A stretch of 64,000 nt of DNA. Origin: Plantago major. Taxonomy: Eukaryota; Streptophyta; Magnoliopsida; Lamiales; Plantaginaceae. Both the position numbers and the translations under genes were made by a program. The DNA is taken from NCBI GenBank assembly GCA_026545765.1, contig CM048839.1, forward strand, positions 87,682,414 through 87,746,413, written 5' to 3'. Every line of letters begins with the position of its first letter. Within the stretch, counting starts at the first letter, position 1. This document shows, piece after piece, positions 1 to 10,188 of the stretch. The notes beneath the pieces were generated by a model. That model saw nothing but the letters and a program-made list of their open reading frames with translations. It searched no databases and had not been told where the DNA came from.

Positions 1-20
1 ACTCTGAGTTTGTGTTTGTG

Positions 21-25
21 TATTA
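21..25. repeat. Target-site duplication TATTA (pair at 5688-5692)
   Basis: Identical 5-bp direct repeats touch both outer LTR ends, which fixes the element borders and shows an ordinary integrase-mediated insertion. Confidence 0.9.
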
Positions 26-1236
26 TGATGTGCTCAAATTAATACTTAGAAAAACAAGTAGGAAGCAGTCGACGTAAACAGACTATGCTAACCACGAGAT
101 CGTTCGCTAAGGAATCAATTAGGCTACCACACAGTTGAAATCAAACAATTACTTGTAGAAATAATTTGATTTGTTTGAAATAAGTACTTCTAATAACTAG
201 AAAATAGAAAATGCAATGTAGTTGTTTGTAAGAATGAGATAGAAGGAACACAGTAGCTACGATCAAGCAATGCTAATTCGCTCTAGGGATACGTTCATAC
301 TGTCACACGGTCGGTGTACAGAAAACTATCAATCCAATTCAACCAAACGTTATTTGAAAATCTTTGAACTAGAGTAATCGTGGGTCGTCAATCCACGATC
401 CTTAACCAAAACGTTTTAGAGAATCTTTGAACTAGCTTATTGGATTGGAGGGTTTTTACGAAGATCTTTGAACGAGCCTAACCTATATGAACGATTTCAA
501 ACCCTAGAAGCGAATATGCAAAGCTATCACGCAACTACCATGTTCGGAGTGATTTAGCTACTCATAATCGAGGCAAGGATCAAAGAATACAAGATATTGC
601 TCATGATTAACACAAACAGAATGATAATCGCATACAAGCTCATACAATTCGATAAACTAAGCAAGAACAAATTGAATAAGATTAAACAATAGAGATTTAC
701 CACAGTATCAGGGATTCGATATCAATCCTTCGTTAAACAAGCAAAACCAAGCTGCAAAAATTGTCAAAGTATGGACATGGAGTTTTTTTCTATGAACTAG
801 GTTAAAAGAAGTATGAGAGAAAAATCCCAATTCTAAGCTAATAAGGAAAAACAAAAATTCTATTCTGTGTCACTCGCTGCGGCGGAAGGAATAGCTTGCC
901 GCGGCGAGCCTTCTTAATCGAAGAATATATAGCTCTCGCATAATTTCGCCGCGGCGAGCTTCAATCTTCAAAACAGGAGCTTCATTCTCAAAATCTGCCA
1001 TGGATCGATTTCCTCTGCAAGTAGCCTTCCTGCAATTCCCAAATCCAAGCTCAGAATCTCTACAAGGAAGCTATAAGCTAATCGTCCTCAATTAGTTCAA
1101 AAGACATCGATTCCTGCAAAATGTAAACAAAACACCAAAGCGTAAAAGCGAACTAAAAAGACTATAAAACTAAAGACAAAGACTCACAAAGACCGCTAAG
1201 AAGGACCAAATGAGACGTTAGAATATTGTCTCATCA
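26..1236 (-). repeat. 3' LTR of the gag-protease element
   Basis: 1211 bp, TG...CA ends, near-identical to 4523-5687. It holds three spaced copies of a motif around ATCTTTGAAC (about 359-474). A GC-rich patch with GCCGCGGCGAGC palindromes (about 870-960) stands out from the AT-rich rest. Confidence 0.9.
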
Positions 1237-1274
1237 AAATCCCCAAACTGATCCTTTGCTCGTCCTCGAGCAAA
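1237..1274 (-). other. Polypurine tract and adjacent hairpin
   Basis: On the minus strand AGTTTGGGGATTTT abuts the 3' LTR, a usual plus-strand primer. Beside it, 1255-1262 (TTTGCTCG) and 1267-1274 (CGAGCAAA) form a perfect 8-bp stem with a 4-base loop. A second purine tract, GGTTTGGGGAGGGGG on the minus strand (about 2556-2570), follows the protease region. Confidence 0.7.
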
Positions 1275-2541
1275 CACACAGCCTAAACAGACTAGACTCT
1301 AAACCATGAAAACAAACAAAGAGTCAAGGTCCCGAGTGACCGAATCTACCATTGTAAACAGTAAGTCCACGAGATGCAAAAATTTTGTCATCAAACCATC
1401 TTTGGCAAAATAGTGTACAGAAAATCAAACACAAACGTTTCCCAGACAAATAGCACTTAAGTGTAGCTCGCTAGTCCCTCACAGGTGAATGTAGTGTATC
1501 TCTCACTCTCTTGGAAGTATCCAAATGGGGTATAAGCTCAAAAATAAACTGAGAAGGTGACTTGCGTCACAAAGGTGCCTAGAATATCTTATGCTTTTGC
1601 ACTCGTCTCATTAGATCGAAAGGGACATAACAAGTGACTCAATTTTTCAGAAAATAAAAGCTGATACTGCTCCCCCTAATCACGTCAACCGACTCCAATC
1701 TCAATCAAATTCTTCACTATGTATTCAGTGCTTGGCCTCATTGGGCTCTTTTAATCTCAATTTTTTGCAGGTGTCTATTTTACCGAAAGTCTGAACTTTT
1801 GTGCGTGTCAGTTTGGTGTACGTGCCATCAACCCTCACAGACATATGGCTTTTTAGGACCACGCCGGTATATAGGTAGTATTTGAAACACGCCTAACACA
1901 ACTATTGGTGATCAATGAAGACCATAGATCCACCCCGAGATTCAAATATCAATAAGCTTTTAGGGAGCAGTAAACAAACTTTTCAGCAATAATGCAAAAC
2001 AGCACATAAAAGTCGCAAGATAACAGTTCTCTCCCCAAACCTGTTCCTTGGAATAGGGGAAGATCTTAAAAAGAGCATGTTGTTCGTCATCCCTAACAAG
2101 ACTGAGTACACATAAGTATGAAAAGGCGCAAGTAATACGTAAAAACTTGCACAACCCAGGAAATCACACAATACATTTGCCGGTACAATTTTTCTCATCG
2201 GCTCTCAGGCTTCTCACAGGTTTTTTGGACCAAGGAGCTAAACAAACTTGCTATTTAAAAGAGAAACGACCTTGCAGGATTAAAAATACACTGTCTTACT
2301 TCCAGCTAATCATCAAACAAAACGTAAGCAGCAGGTGGATTTATCATCTACAATGGATGTTCGACTTGGTAAAAGACTCAGACTCACCACGAAAATACTT
2401 AAAAGGAAATTAACTAGACCTAGATCGACAAAGAAACTGTAATAGAGAAAAATTACATAACACACAATAGAATAGAATACATAGAAGTAAAGACGAAAGA
2501 CTCTAAAGACACAGATAACACAGAAAAATGCAGACAAGACA
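1275..2541 (-). other. Untranslated 3' interior of the gag-protease element
   Basis: About 1.27 kb between the protease region and the polypurine tract. I see no conserved domain here; the short frames on both strands have no family features. This is where an autonomous relative would end or carry further genes. Confidence 0.5.
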
Positions 2542-3128
2542 CTAGAGAGCACATTCCCCCTCCCCAAACCTAAACTCAAGTTGGTGTACCTTAACAGTCA
2601 TGTACAAGACTCTTCCGTGTTGGCTAACGGGTACTCTGGAGGTTCTTGGCTCTTCCGGTTGGTGCTTGTTGATAAGTATGTATATATATAAGGGTCCAGT
2701 GTGTGCTCCTATGAATTTCCTGCTATCAACCTGCGAAACAGAATATGCTGGAGCAGAATAGGACTTCAGTTCGCATGGCTTGCCTTGCACCTCAATTGTG
2801 CAAGTTCGGGCATGTAAATTCACCACCATGAGAGTTGAGCGGATGAAGGGTCTCCCTAGAAGTAGCATATCTCTTTCCATTTCTTTCCCCTTCACCCTCA
2901 GCGTTTCCACTACCATAAAATCTGTCATCACTGTTATACCATCCAGCTTAACCGCAACATCTTCCACAATCCCCATGCATCTGCTTCTAGTTCCACCAGC
3001 AAGAGTCATAAAGCATCTGTGCGGCTCCAATCCCTTTAAGCCTAAGTCTTCGTAGGTGTCAAAAGTCATCAAATTGCAACTAGCACCAATGTCGACTATT
3101 CCGGTAACCTGAGCTGAACACCCAATGC
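2542..3128 (-). pseudogene. Aspartic-protease-like (retropepsin) domain
   Basis: The minus strand encodes VDIGASCNLM with the catalytic-type Asp at 3091-3093 (usual form DTGA or DIGA followed by S or T). GLEPHRCFMTLAGGTRSRC and a later ERDMLLLGRPFIR follow, matching the ILG-R-F flap-distal motif of plant retroelement proteases. The frame stays open to 2542. It lies in the usual gag-pro order. Nothing homologous to RT follows it. It might process Gag, but cannot support replication alone. Confidence 0.75.
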
Positions 3129-3458
3129 CTACCAGTAAATCAAAACTATCGGAGTCGCTTATACTCTTTTCTGCCTTAGGAATTATTATGGTGGGGGGTC
3201 GGTTTCAGCAGTTTCTTGCTCCGCATTCGCCTCCTCTTCTGGAATCACGGAACTCGGTTCCTCGACTTCATCCCCTATCGAATCAACAGAGGCTACATCT
3301 TCAGTCTGCTCAGCTGTCAGTACACGGGTCACTTGAACCGTTGCTGGAGTTCCCTCATCTGATGTAGAGTTCTCAACCTCGTTGGTACAGGTGGCAACAA
3401 CAAACTTAACCTTCCTTGGTTCTTCAAAATTTATCTCAACCGCCAGGACTCTAACGTT

Positions 3459-4355
3459 TTATGGGGCTGCTGGGGGTCTACCTTTCTCCATGAGCTGCAA
3501 TTTCCCAACCAAGTCACCCAATATCTGTTCCAGCCTTCTTTGCGATTGCTCGATACTGTCGAACCTCTGGTTATTATTTTCCTGAATTTTCTGCGCCTCA
3601 AACCAGTACCTCTCAGACCTCTCCATATGGCTCCTGATTTCTTTTTCTAGCTCAGTAATACACGGCCCTGGAGTCTCTTCCACTGCTCTGGATGCCACTC
3701 TCCTAGCCTTATCTTTTGCTCCCTTAAGTTGCGATGTTGCTGCCAGCTTCTTGAAAACACTGTTCAATTCATCAGCAGAGGCTTCCAGGAAGGAATTTTT
3801 ACAGCTCACATCGACCATATTTTGATATTCCCAATCCAGGCCTTCATAAAATCGGACACATAAGCTCATATCGTCTATCCTGTGGTGAGGGCATTGGGCC
3901 AATAACTGCAAAAAAATGATCCCGAGCTTCATAGAAGGTCTCATCATGCATCTGCTGAAACTGCATTATCTGGGCACGAAGTTGTTGTGTTCTCTCGGGA
4001 GGGTAAAATTTATTCACGAAGGCTTTATAGAGAGAATCCCAAGTAGGTAGAGAACCCCCAGGCTGGTTCAACAGCCAGTTCCTAGCTTTATCCTACAGGC
4101 ACATTGGAAAAACCTTCTTCCTTATCTCTCCATCTCAAATCATTTACCCTATCAAGGAATCCTCGCAATCAAGATTTCAAACTCCTTGAGGAACCTTATC
4201 ACATCCTCGTTGGCCATTCCGTAGAACTTGGGAAGATTATGGAAGTGGTGAGCTTTGAGTTCCAAATTCCTCGCCTCATTAGACAGTACGATCGCCGCCT
4301 TCCCAGTCTTAACCTCGCCGGGTTGCATGTAGGCTCCATAGGTTAGCTGGGCCAT
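3459..4355 (-). pseudogene. Retrotransposon gag (capsid-like), broken
   Basis: Starts MAQLTYGAYM at 4355. The first frame (to 4152) has LELKAHHFHNLPKF, then stops. The next (4071-3844) has WDSLYKAFVNKFYPPERTQQ, the conserved core of plant Ty3-type gag. The third (3947-3459) has RFYEGLDWEYQNMVDVSC and a coiled-coil stretch with ERYWFEAQKIQENNNQRFD. At least two shifts or stops separate the pieces. Gag would form the particle that packages the element RNA. The tail contains no zinc knuckle that I can see. Confidence 0.8.
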
Positions 4356-4500
4356 TGGAGCTTCCTACTGATAAACCTATTGTTCGAACTACACAACACG
4401 AAAACCTCAAAATATCCTAAGTTTCTGTTAGTGCACTAAACTTCAGGTAAGTTGTAAAACAAGTAAAAATTTGCAATCAAGCGCTACAGTAGGAATTGAT

Positions 4501-4518
4501 TCCCCGGCAGCGGCGCCA
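4501..4518 (-). other. Primer-binding site, tRNA-Asp type
   Basis: The plus strand reads TCCCCGGCAGCGGCGCCA. This equals the 3' end of plant tRNA-Asp including CCA with about one mismatch, so the minus strand pairs with that tRNA. It lies four bases inside the right LTR. The same primer is known from Athila-like Ty3 elements. Confidence 0.8.
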
Positions 4519-4522
4519 AATT

Positions 4523-5687
4523 TGATGTGCTCAAATTACTACTTAGGAAAACAAGTAGGAAGCAGTCGTCGTAAACAGATTATGCTAACCACGAGATCGT
4601 TCGCTAAGGAATCAATTAGGCTACCACACAGTTAAAAGCAAACAATTACTTGTAGAAATAATTTGATTTGTTTGAAATAAGTACTTAAAATGCAATGTAG
4701 TTGTTTGTAAGAATGAGGTAGAAGGAACACAGTAGTTACGATCAAGCAATGGTAATTCGCTCTAGGGATACGTTCATACTGTCACACGGTCGGTGTACAG
4801 AAAACTATCAATCCAATTCAACCAAACGTTATTTGAAAATCTTTGAACTAGAGTAATCGTGGGTTGTCAATCCACGATCCTTAACCAAAACGTTTTAGAG
4901 AATCTTTGAACTAGCTTATTGGATTGGAGGGTTTTTACGAAGATCTTTGAACGAGCCTAACCTATATGAACGATTTCAAACCCTAGAAGCGAATATGCAA
5001 AGCTATCACGCAACCACCATGTTCGGAGTGATTTAGCTACTCATAATCGAAGCAAGGATCAAAGAATACAAGATATTGCTCATGATTAACACGAACAGAA
5101 TGATAATCGCATACAAGCTCATACAATTTGATAAACTAAGCAAGAACGAATTGAATAAGATTAAACAATAGAGATTTACCACAGTATCAGGGATTCGATA
5201 TCAATCCTTCGTTAAACATGCAAAACCAAGCTCCAAAAATTGTCAAAGTATGGATATGGAGTTTTTCTATGAACTAGGTTAAAAGACGTATGAGAGAAAA
5301 ATCCCAATTCTAAGCTAATAAGGAAAAACAAAAATTCTATTCTGCGTCACTCGCCGCGGCGAGCCTTCTTAATCGAAGAATATATAGCTCTCGCATAATT
5401 TTGCCACGGCGGGCAAATCCTTTCGCCGCAGCGAGCTTCAATCTTCAAACAGAGTTCATTCAAAAATCTGCCAAGTAGCCTTCCTGCAATTCCCAACTCC
5501 AAGCTCAGAAATCTACTTGAAGCTATGCTAAATCATTCTGAATTAGTTCAAAAGACATCGATTCCTGCAAAATGTAAACAAAACACCAAAGCGTAAAAGC
5601 GACCTAAAAAGACTATAAAACTAAAGACAAAGACTCACAAAGACCGCTAAAAAGGACCAAATGAGACGTTAGAATATTGTCTCATCA
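4523..5687 (-). repeat. 5' LTR of the gag-protease element
   Basis: 1165 bp partner of the left LTR. A short run present at about 191-205 in the left copy is missing here, and the GC-rich patch differs in length and arrangement. Otherwise differences are sparse, which implies a fairly recent insertion. Confidence 0.9.
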
Positions 5688-5712
5688 TATTACACACTTG
5701 AGAAACTGGTTC

Positions 5713-6771
5713 TTATGTAGGTTCAATGTCATCTTCTAACTCCACCGCAATCTCTTCTAACTCCTCATTCTTAGCTACCTCCTCCTTATCCACTTCCAAC
5801 TCCACCTCAGTGAAATCTGGCCACACTTTAGCATCCACATACAAATCCAACTCTCCTTTCTGAACTCCATTCATCCATTTTTTCATTCACTGTGTTGGTG
5901 TAGTTAGCATAATGAACCCCTCATCATTAAGGTCATGCCTTCCAAACTAGCATGAGTTCCACCCATCTTAGGTATTTGAACAGAGAACCCACCAACATAT
6001 GAACCCACTGGCACATGAACAAATGAGCCACCAAACCATAAGAACAGCTCAAACTCAACATTGCTTGTGTCAACTGCAATTAACAAATGCAAGTATTAAG
6101 ATAAACTAACTATGTAATCCCCACTAACTATCTGAAATTACTTAATAAACTACTAATTCTGTCATTAAGATTAAACTAAGTAAACTAATTATCATTAGCA
6201 TTATAATAAAGCCACTACACACACTAATCCACATATACCTTTTTCAGTCAACAAAAGAGCACATACCACACACTTAGAATCTTTTCAAGCCAAAACAAAC
6301 AAATCAAAGAGATAACATGTACAGTTGAAGGGGGGACCAAACTGAACATCAATACATTCAATATTCTCACCAAACCAACATTTACTATACTACACCAACT
6401 TTCCCACTATATGTACAAGATTTCACTTGACACACACAAATCAGTCACCCACCCATAACATAACCCATAAACACAACTATACACATAAATCACAGAAATC
6501 ATCCACCACCCATCAATCTCGGCAAACCCCATTATACTAAGTCAATTCGAAAACAAAGTAAATAAAAAGGAAACACCAAGCACTTACCGTTTCTCTTGTC
6601 CAACGCTGTAAAAATCCTCGATGGAGTCTTCATTCCAATCGTATTCTCCTTTACAGACGACTTCACTGGAGATTTCAAACAACTCGTCTTCTCCTTATCA
6701 GGTGGTTTGCCCAGACAGCTCTCCGTCTCCTTCGATCTCCCTTTTCCAGTCAACTTCAACAGAGTACTCAT
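5713..6771 (-). pseudogene. PB1-like domain protein of a MULE, N-terminal part, broken
   Basis: Exon 1 (6771-6588) begins ATG and encodes about 61 residues rich in Lys, Ser and Glu. A GTAAGTG donor follows at 6587-6581, and the acceptor TTGCAG ends at 6074. The reading frame stays open across the join. Exon 2 encodes FGGSFVHVPVGSYVGG, the pattern of the plant PB1-like domain that often precedes MULE transposase domains. The domain then breaks near 5925-5930: one frame gives a nonsense tail, the other continues as DLNDEGFIML, a TGA stop, then WMNGVQKGELDLYV and an acidic tail ending at 5713. So there is at least one frameshift and one stop. The transposase proper is not visible. The LTR element 26-5687 lies just beyond the 3' end. 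Function beyond the domain is unknown. Confidence 0.55.
6074..6587 (-). other. Intron of the PB1-like gene
   Basis: GTAAGTG donor and TTGCAG acceptor on the minus strand, about 514 bp, AT-rich. Joining the flanks keeps one open frame from the Lys-rich exon into the PB1-like domain, which is the main support. Confidence 0.5.
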
Positions 6772-6899
6772 CCAGTTTGATTAATTACACCAATTCGTTT
6801 TATGTGAGACGGCTAGGGTTCTTCACACAAATTTGGGGATTTCTGTTCCCGATTTTGGTTTTGATTTGAATAATGGCCAATTGTGTTGTTTAGTCTTTC

Positions 6900-7192
6900 T
6901 TATTTTCATTTCTTTTTTTAATTTGTTTTATGTTTTATTAATTTGTTTTATATTTTTTTAATTAAATTTAAACGGGCGCGTGTCACTCAAGCGTAGATAA
7001 TGACGTCACCATGACGTTTTTCGACTAAATTAACGGCGATTGTAATTCACACGTCCACTGTGTCAATTTCGACTAACAGAGTAGTAAAATTGGACAGAAA
7101 GTTAACGAAAGGTATAAAAATTGTACAGTGTCAAAGAAAGGTACCAAAACGTGAAATGGTACAACATAAGATACCATTTATGAATTTTTCCC
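6900..7192 (+). repeat. MULE terminal (TIR-like) region
   Basis: AT-rich sequence leading to TGACGTCACC (about 7000), then lines typical of plant MULE ends (GGTACCAAAACGTGAAATGG and so on) ending in TTTTTCCC at 7192. It contains no reading frame of note. The partner repeat lies outside the window. Confidence 0.45.
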
Positions 7193-7752
7193 AAAATGTT
7201 GCCAAAAATTTGCCATGAAGAAAATAGGCAAAAGCAAACCAAACCAAACCAAACCGCACCTTATTTGGGTTGGGCGCATGATCTATTCTGCATCACCATT
7301 ACGTTTGTTTGGTAGCGCAATTATTTTACAAAATAAATTGCATTGTTTTGGGGCTAGTGAGGGACCTTTTCGTAATTTTTCCTTGGAGAGAGAAAATCCA
7401 CTCATCACCTCTTCTACCTACGTGCTTGTTGGTCCAGTGTAGTAGTGACTAGTGTAGAAGTAGTAGTAAGTAGTAACAGTAGTAACAGTAGTAGATTTAG
7501 ATAGTATCTGTTTCCTTTCTTATGTAAGTGAGTTTGTAATTGTTTATTGTTTTATGTAGGTATCTTGATTGGTGAGTTCGATTAATCGATTTAGATCGTC
7601 TGAGGTAAGGGGGATTCTTTGACATTTTTGCTTCTAGTTTATTGTTATTATATATATATATATGTATTGTTTTATGATTTGACAAATAACTTATGGTTAT
7701 TATATCAAGGAATGGGACTTAGTATAATAGTCTATTCGAAAAGGATCAAGTA
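7193..7752. other. Unclassified stretch with AGT/AAC-type triplet repeats
   Basis: No convincing gene. A CCAAA-repeat lies at about 7228-7256. From about 7440 to 7495 there is a degenerate trinucleotide array (GTA/AGT units). The stretch 7500-7615 has splice-donor-like GTAAGT words, but no frame worth calling. It could be the flank or 5' leader of a lost gene. Confidence 0.4.
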
Positions 7753-8480
7753 TGTAAAAACCCGAAACGTGTTTTATGATGTGTGTGACGAATGTAAAAT
7801 ATTTTGTTCAAGTGCATGGATAAATGTTATGTTTGAGCTCTCAGTTGTGACTATGAAATGTTATGTGCCCTTCGGGGAATTTGTCTGGCTGGAGTATTCC
7901 CTTATGTTATGGTACCCCTTTGGTAAGGGATTATGTTTATGTTATGTGAGCCGACCTTTGTGCCACTGGACCTATACTAGTGGCCATAGGATCATGTATG
8001 ATTGAGCCGAAATGTTACATTTTTTATGCTATGCAACTTTTGTATACGTGTGATATTATTGAATGTATATATGTGTACTTTTGAATGACACTACTTGATC
8101 CGAGTGGAAGTGTCGGGAACTCACCCTTACACCTTTTTTTACAGACGACCAGCAGGATGAGCAGAGTTAGTCTTTTGCTTGGAGTTTAGCTATGTAGGAT
8201 TTGTTCTTTTTAGGATTTCCCTTCTGTTCAAACCTGGCTGTTTAGTTTTCTTTGAGTTTCGAGACTTGTAGTTGTTTTTGTTGGCCTTTGTTATTTTTAG
8301 TTTTTAGTCGCTTTGATACTGTACTTTTGGACACAATTTTAAAGTCTTTGTTTCCGCAATTGTTCTGCTTATGTTATTGTTATGAGGCTTCGTGTTGGCG
8401 TAAGATCATCTTACGATACATGGCCGGTCACGTCTTTTGAAAAATGTCAAAAATCGTTGTTTTGGTTTTGGGGCATGACA
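7753..8480 (+). repeat. 5' LTR of the gypsy element (start uncertain)
   Basis: The 3' border TGGGGCATGACA (to 8480) is followed four bases later by a tRNA-Met primer site, so the right end is firm. The left end at TGTAAAAACCCG (7753) is chosen by resemblance to chromovirus LTR starts. No second LTR exists in the window to confirm it. Confidence 0.5.
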
Positions 8481-8484
8481 AAAG

Positions 8485-8496
8485 TGGTATCAGGGC
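8485..8496 (+). other. Primer-binding site, initiator tRNA-Met
   Basis: TGGTATCAGGGC, one mismatch to the usual TGGTATCAGAGC, directly after the LTR. Confidence 0.8.
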
Positions 8497-8654
8497 CAGG
8501 TTTGAGTTTTTTTGGGAGTATTTACCTTGTTAAGTATTTGACGTTTGAACTTTATTTGCTACCGTGAGGGTTTGTTTTTGTTTTGTGTAGAACCTTAAAG
8601 TTTTGTTGCTTTTGTGTTTTACTCTCATAATGTTACGTTGCTACAGTGTGAGTT

Positions 8655-9379
8655 ATGGAACGTGGTGGAACATTGAACAGGGGTAGAGGCCGTAGGATTG
8701 TTGACGACGCTTCGGGAGGACTAGTGAATGAAAGGGCTAATCATGAGGAACCGCCACGAGGTCCGCCGTCAACTGAGAGCGAGATTGCTTGAGCCCTGAC
8801 TACTATGACTAGCTTGTTGCAGCAGCAGCAGCGTCAACCTTCTCAAGTTTCATATTTTGAGCGATTTAAGAGGGTGAACTACCCGATGTTCACCGGGGTT
8901 ATGGATCCTTTGGAGGCTGAGAAGTGGATCGTGGGAATCGAGGAAAAGTTTACGTCGTTGGAGTTTCCGGAGGAAGCTTGGCTGAGGGTTGCTATCCCTC
9001 ATATGACTGGTAATGCTAAGTATTGGTGGGATACAATGAAGATTGCACAAGGGAGCAATGTTGAGCCTATGACCTGGGGTCGATTCAAGGAGCAATTCCT
9101 CGATCACTACTTCCCAGAGTCAGTCAAGATGGCGAAGCAGATGGAATTCCTCAGTTTGAGACAGGGGGATATGACAAGACAGCTTAGCGATAAGTTTCAT
9201 GAAATGGGCCGCTCATCCCAAAGATACTTAGAGTCGGAAGCCAGCAAAGTCAGCCTGTTCTACACGTGCCTAAGGGAGGACATCCGAATGAGTGTTCTTC
9301 CTCATTTGGATAAGAAGTTTGTTGACGCTTTTAACCATGCTTTAGTGGTGGAGGCAGCACTACCAAAGAACCTACAGCC
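8655..9379 (+). pseudogene. Ty3/gypsy gag, N-terminal part
   Basis: ATG at 8655 (MERGGTLNRGRGRR) leads in frame through a TGA at 8792-8794 into TTMTSLLQQQQRQ and then the gag core: YFERFKRVNYPMFTG, then AEKWIVGIEEKF, YWWDTMK, WGRFKEQFLDHYFP, and FVDAFNHALVVEAAL. The stop is best explained as CGA to TGA. Homology ends at about 9379, where LTR sequence of another element starts, so the zinc knuckle, protease and pol are lost. Confidence 0.8.
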
Positions 9380-10185
9380 TTCTGCCTACTTACTCTCTAG
9401 CTTATTGTTGCGATCAAAGCTCTTGAATTCTAAGTAGCACGAAAGTTCTAAGTGTCCTGATCCTTAAACAAGAATTGCATATTGTGAAAGAGTTGAATCC
9501 AAAAATAAAGTTGCGAATTATATCTGAGATTCATTCTCTTGAACAACATCAATAATTGGGTCAATAAAGAACAACATACCATACATTGCAAAGTGTATTA
9601 AGTAAGATTGATTCTATAAGAGCTCTCTGAGATAACTGAAAAAGTTACAATTGCTAGCTCACCTGACAAACTACCATAACCAACAACAAACAGGCATTGA
9701 GCATAGGAAGTACTTGGCTTTGGAAGCTGAGGAATAGCTCAAAGGTTACTAGGTAAAGAAAATACTTGGTTGAGAAAACCAGGGAATAACTCAGGGGAAC
9801 ACTTGGTTGGGAACCTAGTGTTAAAGGGGTCAAGAGATAGGATTTTGTAAGGAGAACTCATTATCTTATCTTAGTGGATTCAAGTCTTGAGAAAGGGCGA
9901 GTGGATTAGTTGAGGGATTACGCCACCCTCAGATACCACTATAAAGCTTTGTGTTATTTACTTACTGCACTTCACTTACTGCTAATTTATTGCTTGTTGA
10001 GTACTTACACACATTATAGCTTGCTGAGCACGTGCACTTATCACAAAAGACTTCCGCTCTCTGAATATAAGTATCAGATACCTTCACAGATATCTGAGAA
10101 ACTGTTTTATGGTCAAAAGTTTGAAAAGACTATTGAACCCCCCCCCCCCCCCAAGTGTTTTACTTTGTCGTTATCTGGACCAACA
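9380..10185 (+). repeat. Sirevirus-type LTR fragment (SV2/SV4 subfamily), 3' half
   Basis: Matches the second half of the SV4 LTR (about 45440-46297) on the same strand. It includes the GGAACACTTGGTTGGGAACC region, the 15-base C run (10138-10152) and the terminal TTATCTGGACCAACA ending at 10185. The first roughly 800 bp of the LTR are missing at the junction with the gypsy gag. No primer site follows, so this is a 3' or solo LTR remnant. The left border is approximate. Confidence 0.8.
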
Positions 10186-10188
10186 CTT

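Larger units (their letters stand above)
26..5687 (-). mobile_element. Non-autonomous LTR retrotransposon (gag-protease only), complete
   Basis: Two long direct repeats (26-1236 and 4523-5687) begin TGATGTGCTC and end GTCTCATCA. They are flanked by a perfect 5-bp duplication TATTA (21-25 and 5688-5692). A tRNA-Asp-type primer site lies inside the right LTR and a purine tract inside the left LTR, so the element reads on the minus strand. The interior (about 3.3 kb) encodes gag and an aspartic-protease-like domain only. No integrase, reverse transcriptase or RNase H was found. This matches the class called TR-GAG, probably parasitic on an Athila/Ty3-type partner. It must rely on enzymes supplied in trans. 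Confidence 0.85.
1..7192 (-). mobile_element. Mutator-like DNA element (MULE), right part, left end outside window
   Basis: The right end at 7190-7192 is CCC, preceded by a terminal sequence that on the minus strand starts GGGAAAAATTCATAAATGG. This form is common at plant MULE ends. The only gene inside (5713-6771, minus) has a PB1-like domain of the kind found in plant MULE-associated proteins. A separate LTR element (26-5687) is nested in it. The 25 bases at 1-25 continue the MULE sequence interrupted at 5692. The left terminal repeat is not in the window, so neither the terminal inverted repeat pair nor the 9-bp target duplication can be checked. Class assignment is inference. Confidence 0.55.
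7753..9379 (+). mobile_element. Ty3/gypsy LTR element, 5' end only
   Basis: Order is LTR, initiator-Met primer site, gag. The gag type suggests a Tekay/Del- or Reina-like chromovirus, but the pol part that would decide this is absent. The element ends abruptly at about 9379, where a Sirevirus-type LTR fragment begins. Confidence 0.65.

Noticed and set aside
1960..2579. Short frames on both strands in the 3' interior of the gag-protease element
   Set aside because: All under 90 codons, overlapping, with no family features.
7500..7620. Possible host-gene 5' leader with a splice donor
   Set aside because: GTAAG words occur, but no reading frame, promoter or partner exon supports a gene; the gypsy LTR follows.
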